Assembly: GCA_015501055.1 (NCBI GenBank)
Contig: JADNYV010000156.1
Location: 23,876-87,875, forward strand
From: Mucidula mucida
Lineage: Eukaryota > Basidiomycota > Agaricomycetes > Agaricales > Physalacriaceae
DNA length: 64,000 nucleotides
Direction of reading: 5' to 3'
Positions 54,494 through 64,000 of the stretch are shown here, in pieces. The notes beneath the pieces are model-generated. The model ran no database searches. It was given only the letters and a program-made list of their open reading frames with translations, and had not been told where the DNA came from. The stretch's first letter is position 1. Each line of letters starts with the position of its first letter. The position numbers and the translations under genes are program-made.

Positions 54494-56424
54494 TCACGAC
54501 CAGCCATCAGACTTCCGCCCACGAAGAGGTAGTGGGAGCCAGGGTTTTTGCGTCTGGACTCTTCGATTCATCATACTGGATGACAATCCTACCCGTCGCA
54601 TTTTGGCGAGCTTGCGGAAGCCACCCACGGACATGAGGATGACCACGGCTGTAGAGAAACCGGTCATGGCGTAGAATGCATACCAGTGGGCTTCGAAATG
54701 GTTTGTCAACTGTAGCGAAAGGAGTCAGTAGGCTTAGAAGCGTCCAATGAAATGTCTTACATTCATGCCCAAAAGGCCGGCCAAAAACGCCCCAGTGCCA
54801 ACACCGAAGGTGGCGATCGACACCTTCGCGACTATCTGTTAGTACGTCTGATAGCGGTGCTTGTAAGAACATACCTGCAAGTCAAGGGCTAACAGCGAGT
54901 TGCGGTTGGCGTCTAAGATTAACTCTACGATCTCTTGCGTGGATTCAACGTTGTTCTGTGCAGTGTCAAAATAATGCCGCCGACTTTTGACAATGACCGG
55001 GGACGAACATCCATGTTGCCAACTTCGCTGACGATTTCTTCCACCTGCTTGGAGAAAGACTCCAGAAGAAACTCCAGCTCCTCATGATCTTGCATTTCTC
55101 GCTTTGTGTTGTTCTTCTTGTCGGTTAGGTACATGGCATTCAAATCATCATCTACAATCGTTGAAAAGTTGTCCGCTAAACAAAATATTTCGACATACCC
55201 TGTTCTAAGACTTCCTCCAAGGCTTGCTCGACCTAACACCAACCAATTAGCTTTACAAAACAGACATCGCGACAACTTACCAGTTTAGCACGACTCTGAA
55301 AACTGGCAAGCCTCCGCGAGTAGTGTAGCAGGCGTTTTAGGCGATCATGATCAATGTCATCTTCGAGTTCGGCAAGGAGACTGCCGACAAGATTCCGAAT
55401 GAAAACCATTTCCGCCTCCAGCGCGCTGATCACGGAAAGCAAGATGGATTCAAGTGCTCTGAAATCTATATGTTAAGTGCTCTCGACGTACAGCGAGGGG
55501 ACGAACCTAAATTCGTAAGGCAAGCCTGTCGTCTTGCTCTTCAGATTATGCTAAATTATTGGACCTTGTAAGCAAGGTGGAAAAAGACCGCACGCGCGTG
55601 GCATACCTCCAAGTGGTATAGGAATACAGAGTGGAGTCTCGAGTCAGCAGAGCCGTAGGTGTCGAATAGTATAACAGCATCTGCCTTGACGAGAGCACGA
55701 ACATGGAGTATGTTTACCTGTAACGGACGTGTGAGTTTCATTATAGGATACCAAAAAACGAAATGAACGTGCCAGTATCGCTTCCCTACGAACCAGGATT
55801 GTGGGCACGAGGTTTGGAACTCTGGAGTCTATTTTGCGGAGGTCACGCGGCTAGACGAAGAGGTTGTTAGACTCCTAGATGAAGTCGACATCGTTGACAT
55901 ACGTTTAGACGATGCTCCGCACTCAAGTCAGCCTTCTTGAATTGGCCCGAGATTGTTTTGACGTTTCCTAAGATGGGGTAGTGAGACACTAATGAACTCT
56001 TTTTCATTTAGAGTGTATGTTCTTTCTACCTTCCGCATCCAAGACCGTGCCTTTAGACGATGAAATTCTGAACACAAGACCGCAAACCGAGGTACTCACA
56101 ACGTAGCATAAGATCCGTGGGCTGACGGCCCTTCATAACTTTATCTAATATAGCCGACTTTGCGACCTGCTCCTCCTCTTCAGTCAGCGGTTCAGTGCTG
56201 TCCAAAGGATCGGACCTGGGTCGCCAACGAAGATATCGCTCGCCTGCGGGATTTCTAGAACCGCGAACCAAATCGGTGGGAACAGGGGAGAGCAAAGGCC
56301 AGTGGGTATTTTTCAGGTTCTTGCCGGGACCATAAGCCGGATAGGAAGTAAAAGCGCGCAGTGCAGTTCGACGCGCGGCTCCCGTTACATGGCTAGGTAG
56401 ATGTCCCCAAGGAGCGATATTCAT
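54494..56424 (-). CDS. MRS2: Mrs2/Lpe10-type mitochondrial magnesium transporter
   Basis: CorA-superfamily Mg2+ channel of the mitochondrial inner membrane. ATG at 56424 starts a basic N-terminus suited to mitochondrial import (MNIAPWGHLPSHVTGAARRT). Family blocks: DLMLRC, DAEGNVKTISGQFKKADL, PRDLRKIDSRVPNLVPTILVRR, ILHVRALVKADAVILFD, LPYEFRALESILLSVISALE, then the acidic coiled-coil HEELEFLLESFSKQVEEI. The signature GMN closes the first membrane helix (AFLAGLLGMN) and is followed by LTNHFEAHWYAFY and the second helix, with a basic tail on the matrix side. At least eight introns, one possibly GC-AG. One base appears missing near the DLMLRC exon end (about 56097). The gene symbol reflects the family; Mrs2 and Lpe10 cannot be separated here. 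Confidence 0.88.
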
Positions 56425-57093
56425 ACGCGACGCCACACGGGGCTCGGGTCGCCAGTATCCCGCTGCCAGCAACTTTTGCAGATCCAGAAATGGAGGTCAG
56501 TGTCAGAGGCCCACGTGGCATCATGTAAGGAATCTGCTGACAAAGCATGCACGGCAATCCCCGCCAGCCCCTGGTAAATATGGTTCCGCTACGCTTCCGC
56601 CCTTCCCCACCCCCGCACTGTCCATCATTCAAGAAAGAACATTGACCAATCAATTTAAAGGCAATCCAGGGTTTTTGACTGGACACCCTAACGGACGGTA
56701 AGGATGGGCTTCTTGCAATCCACGATCTTCGTACAATGTGCTCCGCATCAAACTACATCGGACGTAAATCCGAGAAAACATATCCGAGAGGATGGTGCAG
56801 ATGACCACGTCCTGACCGCACGGCTGCCTGATTGAAGTTTAATAGAGGCGTCCGATCTGGCTTATCGGGACCAGAATATTTGTAGTGCAAGTCAACAACT
56901 TATTACACAAGGTCACCGGTCGTCCGTTTTAGGAGTAAACATGGCAGACCGATCGTATCTGGTTCATTCTGCTCCGGGCCTGAGCCTTTCGCAGGCCCAT
57001 TACATATACCCCAATCTCTCTTCCTCCCACTTCATGCGCTCGCCGTATGATGTTCTCCGTTTAACATACCTTCACCCACTTTACTCTGCCACC

Positions 57094-57882
57094 ATGTCTG
57101 GACTCGAAGGCTTTTGGAAGCGGCTCACGCCCTCTCCGTCCTTCTCCGCTCCCGCGGAGTACCCCACGCGTTTTATGGTAGTGCATTGACTGCAGCGCTT
57201 GCCAATCATCCTCACTCCGATGTGCGCCTCGCGTTTTTTCTCGTACACCAAGGCTAATACCACAACAGGAAATATCATGCATCGTCGAAGGAGGCAGACC
57301 TCAGCCCATCCATTTCGTCGCGTGAGAGAAGCAGTTGCTACAAGCGACGATTTCGCTGTGGTGCATTCTCCGTGGACGAATCGGTAAGCGGTATCTTCCG
57401 CTTCCTTCGTCCCCACCCCATTACTTACGAGCCGAACAGGTTGCACGTCACCTATAGTCGGCTAATCCCCGCCATAGAAGTGAGTAGCCTGTTCCTCGCA
57501 GGCGCGGATTTCCCATGACGGTAAACTCTACTGCAAAGATCGAAATCCTTCCTGCCGGGGAAACGGGACCTCGTCGTTTGGATACTACAACCATCATGAA
57601 AATTCACGGTGTTCCCTTTCTTACCGTGACGGAGTTCATCCGTGCCAAATTAAAAGTATGGGCGATGTGCGTGTCAGAGCTTTCTTTGCCTTCTAGTACC
57701 CTAAACGTGCCTACAGTAGCCGTCAGGATCGCGACGCGCGCGACATCCTATACATGATGTTACGCTACTGGCAACGGGTCGACTTCAACCGCATCTCAGA
57801 GCATGACATGGACCAGTTTGTCAATCGTAACGCCGACGCTGCGCCGGCATGGTTTGCAATCAAGAAGAAGTATAGGGCATAG
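57094..57882 (+). CDS. Unrecognised fungal protein, possibly nucleotidyltransferase-like
   Basis: ATG at 57094 in a favourable accATGt context: MSGLEGFWKRLTPSPSFS. Three or four introns are likely. The better-supported later exons read RLHVTYSRLIPAIE, then IEILPAGETGPRR, KIHGVPFLTVTEFIRAKLK and finally DRDARDILYMMLRYW and NRISEHDMDQFVNRN, ending KKKYRA at 57882. The pattern of a strand, a short helix, then a helical tail recalls small nucleotidyltransferase-fold proteins found in mushrooms, but no catalytic motif can be pointed to. The first intron's phase is unresolved. Confidence 0.5.
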
Positions 57883-60280
57883 CAGGTCGATGCCCAATGT
57901 ATCACCAGTATCTTTGTATGACCACCAAGGAATCGATAATTAAATGTCTCAATGCCATCTTGTTTGTGAGTGCCGGAGCTGTGATTGGTGCGGATTTAGT
58001 GGAGTCAACTTGGACTGCTCACCTGTCTAGAACGTGTTCCATCAAGGTCAAGGGCGATAAACACTGTTCACGAGGTCATAAGCCAAAAGGTAAATCGTCT
58101 TAAGCCAAAGGACCATCTCCGTGCGTTTCGCGCATAGTGTATATTTTCGTTCGTACTCCCACAGCCTCGGTGCCAGACCAACTTGGGATGGTGTACTGTA
58201 CTGGTAGCATCTTGCAATTCAAACCCCGGAGTTTCCTCGATCGCTCAAGTGAACCGATTTCCCCAAGACTGTATTTTACCCTTATCAGGTAGAGAAATAC
58301 TCTCATTCCCAGGACGAGGGATCTAAACTTAAATTGCGACCGGTATCAAGAACATCGTCTAGAGAATAGAAGATAGAGAAGCATGAGTGCCCGAAGATAC
58401 GGTGTGCTCAACGACTAGTGCTGAGTCTTGCATACGAGATCAATGCTACGAATTCAACATGTGGCCACAAGACGTTTGCGGAGACGCCACCATTACTATT
58501 GAGAAGTCCAGACAGAATGAACGTGTCTGACGTGTGTAAAAGTGTATAAGCGGGGAATTTAAAGGAATCGTTACGGGTAATCAATGCCAAGTTCACCGTA
58601 CATTATCCTTGAACGAACCAGTCTGTGAGAACGCGATGAATACAAACTAACGCGGGCCGCTTAGACGTTGTATCTCTCCCTCAAGTATTTCCCCGGTATC
58701 ATTCGCATCATGTCAGGATTCAATGCACTAAGAAGAGAAGGGCCGTAGAGTACCAGGCACCCACGATGATCTTGTACAAGTCGCGGGGATCGAGGGAGTA
58801 TGCACACGACCCCACTTTTCTCAGCGGCACCGTGTTTTGAGGCATCATCAGTGACATAACTTCTACATTCGCACTTGAGATCGCTGTAGGGATACCTGCG
58901 AGTACGTTTCGTGGATTCTTGAATGACATGCGTCATAGGGATATCGATTGGCAAGCCTGAGGTGACCGAGGTGCACTATCCCATCCAGCTGATAGATCCA
59001 GAGACAAGACGCGCCGCCATCTCCGTTCGATTTCCCCGGACGTGCTGCAGGTGTCAGCCCATCATGATTATCAAACGATCAGTGAACAGATATCCTCGCC
59101 TTGCCGGTTGGCCGGCGTTTTAAGGTATTTTCTTCTCGATCTCGAGATGGTAGTAGCCGGTTTCGCTGCTGGCTAAAGCCTGCTCGGATCATTGTCAACG
59201 CGGGAGCGGGCGGCAAAAGGATTCCTGGATTTGCGGTGAAATTTCTCGAAATCGATGAATATTGGAAATAGAGCTCACACCGGAGCACACATGGGCCTAC
59301 AGAACAGAGTCGGTATGCCAGGATTGATGGAGACTATACTTTCGGGCTTCTCGGTAGCCTTCGGCGACACCCCTTACGAGAAGGTACTTGTCAGAGGATC
59401 AACATGGAAGAATACTCGAGATCTGCCAAGGCATTACCGTTGATGTCACGCATCGAATGACGAAGTATCTGTCCTTTAGCATTACCATTAGAGGAGAGTA
59501 GAAAGGCCATTTTGAGAGAATAAGAAGGCTCGAAAGGACGTGAACGTACACAGTCAACGTAAGTTGAACTAGATGGGACTTAATGGTATTGGGCGGGTGG
59601 TATGAGGAATGGCGGGTTGAACTCGCCGAGGATTACTGTGAATCCGTCAAGTAGGTAAGAGGTGAATGAAGTAGCGAGAACTCCTGATCATACACAACCA
59701 TTGTCCGGACGCAAGGGCACTGAAGCATCAATGATGGTAGGGTCGGCACTGCTTCGGAGAATAACACGGAATTAAAGGCATGCGAGAAATTCAGTGAAGT
59801 CGTTTGAGAGAAGGAAATGACTTGATGGACTGTGGTTGCGCTGTTGCGAAGCTGTAGCCCTACACGATCAATTACATGGGAAGGACTGCACTTTGTGAAG
59901 TGTGGAAACCTAGTGTTATTTGCAGGCAGCACCGCGTAGAGACCAGTATAAACAGGTCTTGGTGATGAGCGTGTAGGACACGGGGTAAAGATGTCAACTG
60001 CTGTCGATATCTAAATCCTGTATGTTACTACGAAGCGGCCACGTAGGCGCCACGGGCACAGGCTGTAGATGAGGTAATTGCTGTCATGATAGGATGAGAC
60101 AGTTTTAGATACGATAAGAGCACGACATCCTTGTGAGCAATTAGCTCACGAAGGATGGCCGCCACAGAAGTCTTGCGTAAAGATAGTCGTATATCAGATG
60201 ACCTGGACAAACTTTTTCCGCGTTGATCAATGCAGTAAACCAAAGAACCAGTGATTTAGAAGCTTACGCTATGTATGAAT
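57883..60280. other. Long region without a supported gene
   Basis: Several open frames; the most protein-like is on the minus strand at 58720-58929 (GSCAYSLDPRDLYKIIVGAW), followed by 59633-59932. None has recognisable blocks or a usable start with splice logic. Could be degenerate coding sequence. Confidence 0.35.
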
Positions 60281-61087
60281 TTATAGCCTGCGCCGTTTTC
60301 CATTTCTATTTGCATGGAGAGCGTCCTCCCTCCTCCGCCCTACTCGCTCCAGGAACTCCGTTTTTTCTAGATATCCTCCTGCCCGCCGGCTAGCGTCCGA
60401 GCTCATGCTTCAAATAAGGCTCAGAAGTCGAGACATGTTGGCGCCATTGCATGGCTGACATGTCCAACGTCGTAAGTTTCTTAGGCTTAGGTTTACTTTC
60501 GTCCTGAAGGAGCGTCAGGGAGGTCGTTGAGGGAGAGCTTTCCTTTCCGTGGACGTGGTGTCAGTTTTTGTAGCGGCGCTGCGGTACTGGAGTACGCAGG
60601 GGTAGTCTCAGAACATCGGGGCCATTTCTTCGCGTCATCAGAGTCCTCGGGTACCTCAACGACTTCTCTGAGGAAATGTTTATGGTAAGACAACGAAGAA
60701 CGGGATCGAGTACGTTACTATCTCGCCAGCGTATCGGTGCTGCTTTGTATTTTCACCGTTCTTATAACCGGTGCTGGAGTAGCATCGCTAGTGGACTGTG
60801 ATGCTATTGAGGCTTGAAACGATTGCCATAGCGAGTCTTTCCTTCTATGAAGCTGTCTTGATAACCGAACCGTGGAGTAACGGCCAATACGCACTGTTTT
60901 TGTACTAGCTTATCGGTCTCTGAGCGTTCAGGAGAGCTGGTACGAGCGCGTTTAGTGTGTCGCTCGTCGCCCGACGCATTCGACGCTAGCAGCTGTCAGT
61001 CTGGGTTTAAGAATTCGCGTTGCCGTGTCCACCTTTAATATCAGGGGGTACATAGTCCTCATCTTCGTCGTCATCCGATTCATGCAT
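60281..61087 (-). CDS. Swc5/BCNT (CFDP1)-like chromatin protein, multiple frame changes
   Basis: Swc5 is a subunit of the SWR1 complex, which exchanges H2A for H2A.Z in the nucleus; its hallmark is the C-terminal BCNT domain. ATG at 61087 starts acidic MHESDDDEDEDYVPPDIK. Then RRKDSLWQSFQASIASQ, RYAGEIVTEVVEVPEDS, DAKKWPR, a basic linker, and the BCNT end KPKKLTTLDMSAMQWRQHVS, GGYLEKTEFLERVGRRRED. The order and motifs fit a full-length homologue, about 230 residues. About four single-base frame corrections are needed, at about 60870, 60755, 60500 and 60405. Such heavy damage in a chromatin gene suggests either assembly errors or a lost gene with another copy elsewhere. Confidence 0.8.
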
Positions 61088-61338
61088 GGTAATAGCAGTC
61101 AATGTTGCCATTGATGATGGTGGCAGAAGGGAAGTAATTTGAATTACACCGCCGACCCACGATCACGTGTCCGTTGTCTTTCGTTTCTGCCCACCACAAC
61201 ACTTGAAGTGTATTGTGGTATCTCCTCTCACTGATTGAGGCTTAGTTATTGATCATCTCAGGGCGTTGCCGTCGAGTGGTACGTGGCTACTGGCTTTTCA
61301 TACAATGCGTACCTACGATAGAAAGGCAGCACAACAAA
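61088..61338. promoter_or_regulatory. Divergent intergenic region with an E-box
   Basis: Between the Swc5-like gene and the F-box copy. Contains gatcacgtgtccg at 61161-61173; the intact family A gene has atcacgtgtc at 28761-28770 in the same position relative to its start. Confidence 0.6.
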
Positions 61339-62677
61339 ATGAGCAGCGGCTATGCACATCCTATGCCGCTTTTTCAGGAGCTCGTAGACTACATCATCGA
61401 CGACCTCAAGGATGATATCACGACGCTGCAAAGCTGCAGACTCGTTTCCCGAGACTTTCAAAGGCAAACACGCCGGGTTGACACGTATCTCTTCCCGAAG
61501 ATTGTTTTCCCACATCTGTATGGATCCTGGTCCGATGACGAAGCGCCGCGCTGTAAATCGGCGTTGTTGGGAATAGCACCGCATGTGCGCACCCTCCTCG
61601 TCAATCGGAAGAACCGCAAGCTGCCGACTATAAGCACCACCGCCACCAGCGACGACAACGACAACGACTTTGAGATCGAAGATATCTTTCGCTTCAAAAA
61701 TCTCCAGACGCTGGGGATTGTCGGTGCTTTCTGGCCCGAACCGCAGCATACGGTCGGCAGCACTCTCTCCGGAAATGTCACCACACTCGAGCTCAGCGCC
61801 GGTCCATCCGCGAAAAATATGGGGCATTTGGAAATACCAAGTGTGCGCAAGCTTCTTCAACTCATATTTGCGTTCCCAAATCTGTCCTCCCTGGGCCTGC
61901 AACGAGTACGTCTAGCAAGCCCAGTTGGAGAGACTGTAGATGATCTTATGACGATGTCTGGTCCAACCCTTCGGACACTGCGTCTGGACTTCCAGGCGCG
62001 TGTCATGCGCGACTGTCATGCGGAAGACACTTTTGTGTCGGTTCTGAGAGCTGTCGCCATTGATCCCAATGTACTAGAGGAGCTCTACATCTCGGGCTAC
62101 ACGACTGGCATCGAGCTCGCCAACTCGTGTAACGCCCTTCGCGTCCTCACACTTATCATAGAAAGAGTAGACCCTGGTTCGTCTCTGCGCTCTTCAGGAT
62201 CCGACGGCTGATGTGTTTGTAGACGAGATCGCGCCTATCCCGTTGCGACATATAAAGTCTCTCACCATTGGCTTCCACGTGTGGAATATGATTACCTATG
62301 AGATACATGAGGGCACTCTTGAGTGGTTCGAACAGTGCTTGCTTGACACCACCCGCCCCACCCGGCTGCAGCATTTCGCACTGCGATGCAATGCTGATGG
62401 CGGAGAGGACTCTGGCTTTTTCAAAAAAGAGCTCCTCAGCCCGCTTAAGCCCATTAACACCATAATCTCGACTCTGCGTTTGAAAACCTTCACCATTACG
62501 ACGTCGTATGACGACTTTCAGGACAATCTAACTACTATCCGCAACGTTTCTCGGATTCACGAGAGTATTTGTGCATGGTCCGGTATGGAGCAGAGGTTGA
62601 TCGTGCGCGTCGAACATGAAGAGGTGGAATCTGAGCCAGTATGTTTTTTTGCATACCCTGTTCATACCGATAATTGA
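61339..62677 (+). pseudogene. F-box-like protein, family A (frameshifted copy B)
   Basis: ATG at 61339 gives MSSGYAHPMPLFQELVDYII, with LQSCRLVSRDFQRQTRRV, LGIAPHVRTLLV, GIVGAFWPEP, LSSLGLQRVRLASP and LEELYISGY, all aligned to the intact gene at 28969. The frame ends at about 62211; the remaining third reads on in another frame from 62213 (FVDEIAPIPLRHIKSLTI, TTSYDDFQDN) to 62677. A gap of one or two bases at about 62200 explains the break. The N-terminal part alone is 290 residues, so a shortened protein could still be made. The DDNDND stretch is an insertion relative to the other copy. Confidence 0.75.
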
Positions 62678-62689
62678 TGGATCGCAAGG

Positions 62690-62900
62690 GTTGGAGGGTT
62701 ATGAAGGGCTTCCCTATCCTCGAAGGCTGGTATGCTCGAACTGTATATGAGTTCAAACGAACTCGACAGGGAGAATCGTAACTGGATGTCCAGCCTACAA
62801 AGGCTACGATGACCGCTGCTGCCGCCGACGACTATAAGGTAGAAAACATTTCCCGATTGGACAATCTCAGAATACTGGGGATTGTTGGTTTCTTCTGAAC
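62690..62900 (+). pseudogene. Short fragments of family A F-box genes
   Basis: First, a stretch matching the 3' exon of the intact gene (GFPILEGWYARTVYEFKR). Then, directly behind, a stretch matching its middle (DDYKVENISRLDNL.ILGIVG). The order differs from the intact gene, so this is a rearranged scrap. Confidence 0.65.
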
Positions 62901-63557
62901 CGTGCCATAGTGCATGTTTACCTGACGACAAATTATCGCTTGTGATGTCTGACTGGGCGTTGGCGATTTTCGTTCCTTGCATATACTCCGATTCGCCTGT
63001 GACTCGAAAAGAGACAAGGTAGCGGCGGTTTCGGAATGGACGTCGCATGCTTTGGGGCGTTAATATTTGAACTTGTTTTTGTGTTGCCCGTAATGCGATG
63101 TGCGTGATGGACAACGATTATCAGAAGCCTTCAGTGCGAACAGTGCGATCACCATCGGCACTTGCTTTGGACCATCATCATCGTCGATTGACGGGCGCTC
63201 TTTTACTCCTATATGAGCCTTCTCCGCGCAGTACTTGAGTAGAAGCCCGCAAGTACTCTCCTAAACGAGTGGTTAAATAACGGCATCAGCGTCCGAGTGT
63301 TATTCCCGGTCTGGTTCGTGTTTTCACCAAAACGTCTGATGAAGTTGATTGAAAAACCATGCGTAGCTATCACGTCAATTCGCGGTATCGGCAGCGGAAT
63401 CCTTCAACTCTAGAAAACAGTAACTGTCCGCAATGTCCGCAATGGGTCATGAGCCTTATGTTCTACGTTCTCCTCATTTTTGCGCTTCCTGTTCTTCTTC
63501 CCGCCGTCATCGTTTACGCATCCTTCTTCTTGTGGTACTGCCTCGTCGACAGTCTCA
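62901..63557. other. Intergenic region
   Basis: No supported gene. It should include the 5' flank of the F-box-like gene that follows. A hydrophobic frame at 63359-63661 is probably a shadow of that gene's reading frame. Confidence 0.4.
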
Positions 63558-64000
63558 TGTTCGTCGCAGACGCCCGGCTCGCGTCACATATTCGCCATCT
63601 TCCTCCCAGCTTTGGCACATCATCTTGCGGAATGTGGATCATCCACCTTGCTAGCGTGTAGCCCTGTCTGCCGCGCTGGGCATTCATCAGCAGAGACCAG
63701 CAGCGTCTCAATGTGTCCCTGCACAATCATAAGCGGACAGTCCAGCTTATTCATCTTCTGCGCTCGCCCGTGCAGACTCTCTCACGCGCTGTCGATTGCG
63801 CCTATTTCAAAGGAGAAGCCTTCATTCAGTATTGGCGCATAATCCGCCTCCTACATTTTCATAGGATTCGATTGTGCAGTGCTATCATCAGTGGAGAAAC
63901 ACATGTGACGCTTTGCCTTCTATGTCATTTCCCCGACTCCATTGTTGATTTGACCTTCGAGAATGCTGTTCCTTCGGCGTACTGTTGGGTGCGTCCCACA
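63558..64000 (+). CDS. F-box-like protein, 5' part, runs off the window end, frameshifted
   Basis: A frame reading IFLPALAHHLAECGSSTLLA then CSPVCRA matches the F-box-like opening used by many Agaricomycete proteins (adaptor plus CxLVCRAW). After one base change near 63674 it continues AFISRDQQRLNVSLHN, VQLIHLLRSPVQTLSRAV and stays open to base 64000. The start codon was not located, and the family is inferred from the CRAW region. No relation to family A or B above is obvious. Confidence 0.5.

Noticed and set aside
63359..63661. Hydrophobic frame with FYVLLIFALPVLLPAVIVYA resembling a membrane helix
   Set aside because: Probably an out-of-frame reading of the F-box-like gene's 5' region; no further membrane protein features.

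Overview
The window is nuclear DNA from a filamentous basidiomycete, most likely an Agaricomycete. Nearly every gene is cut by introns of 41-60 bp with GT..AG ends, and the gene families are typical of mushroom-forming fungi: Plavaka transposase, DUF6532, DUF6699, expanded F-box families, a Ran1-type kinase and a one-TM Ser/Thr-rich wall-sensor-like protein. Nothing looks prokaryotic or organellar.

Layout. 1-18.2 kb is a mostly single-copy gene region: the 3' end of SIN3 (+), a MurQ-type sugar-phosphate etherase (+), a trans-aconitate-methyltransferase-like protein (-), an IFI6/IFI27-like membrane protein (-), a small PAH-domain protein (-), an unrecognised protein (+), a signal-peptide/one-TM protein (-), a Ser/Thr kinase (+), an MFS transporter (+) and a DUF6699 protein (+). 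18.5-40.6 kb is a duplicated, transposon-rich block built from two aldehyde dehydrogenase paralogues facing each other and two F-box-like families. Its main event is a 7.1 kb Plavaka DNA transposon (19718-26859) inserted after codon 11 of the first aldehyde dehydrogenase. The transposon has matching terminal inverted repeats, a TA target duplication, an intact transposase on the minus strand and a divergent DUF6532 gene on the plus strand. A tyrosine-recombinase retroelement (31847-37022) with split direct repeats (A1-ORFs-B1-A2-B2) sits between two F-box paralogues. 42.2-47.7 kb is a full Ty1/copia element: 278 bp LTRs differing at one base, a CGTTC target duplication, and a primer site matching a half initiator-tRNA. 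47.7-64 kb returns to genes: a Stealth-type phosphotransferase (-), a short-chain dehydrogenase (-) with a duplicated 3' end and a 5' fragment copy, an Mrs2-type mitochondrial Mg2+ transporter (-), an unrecognised protein (+), an Swc5/BCNT protein (-), another F-box paralogue (+), and the start of a further F-box-like gene running off the end.

Functionally the host genes are a mixed neighbourhood rather than a pathway: chromatin (SIN3, PAH protein, SWC5), transport (MFS, Mrs2), and small-molecule oxidoreductases or transferases. The two aldehyde dehydrogenases and the F-box genes form one duplicated module that has collected three different classes of mobile element.

A caution for every reader: several host genes (MurQ, methyltransferase, PAH protein, 8.6 kb gene, Stealth, SWC5, one F-box copy) need one-base frame corrections, while the mobile-element ORFs have only isolated in-frame stops and no frameshift that I could find. 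The sequence alone does not say whether the frameshifts are assembly errors or real decay. All exon joins were made by eye.
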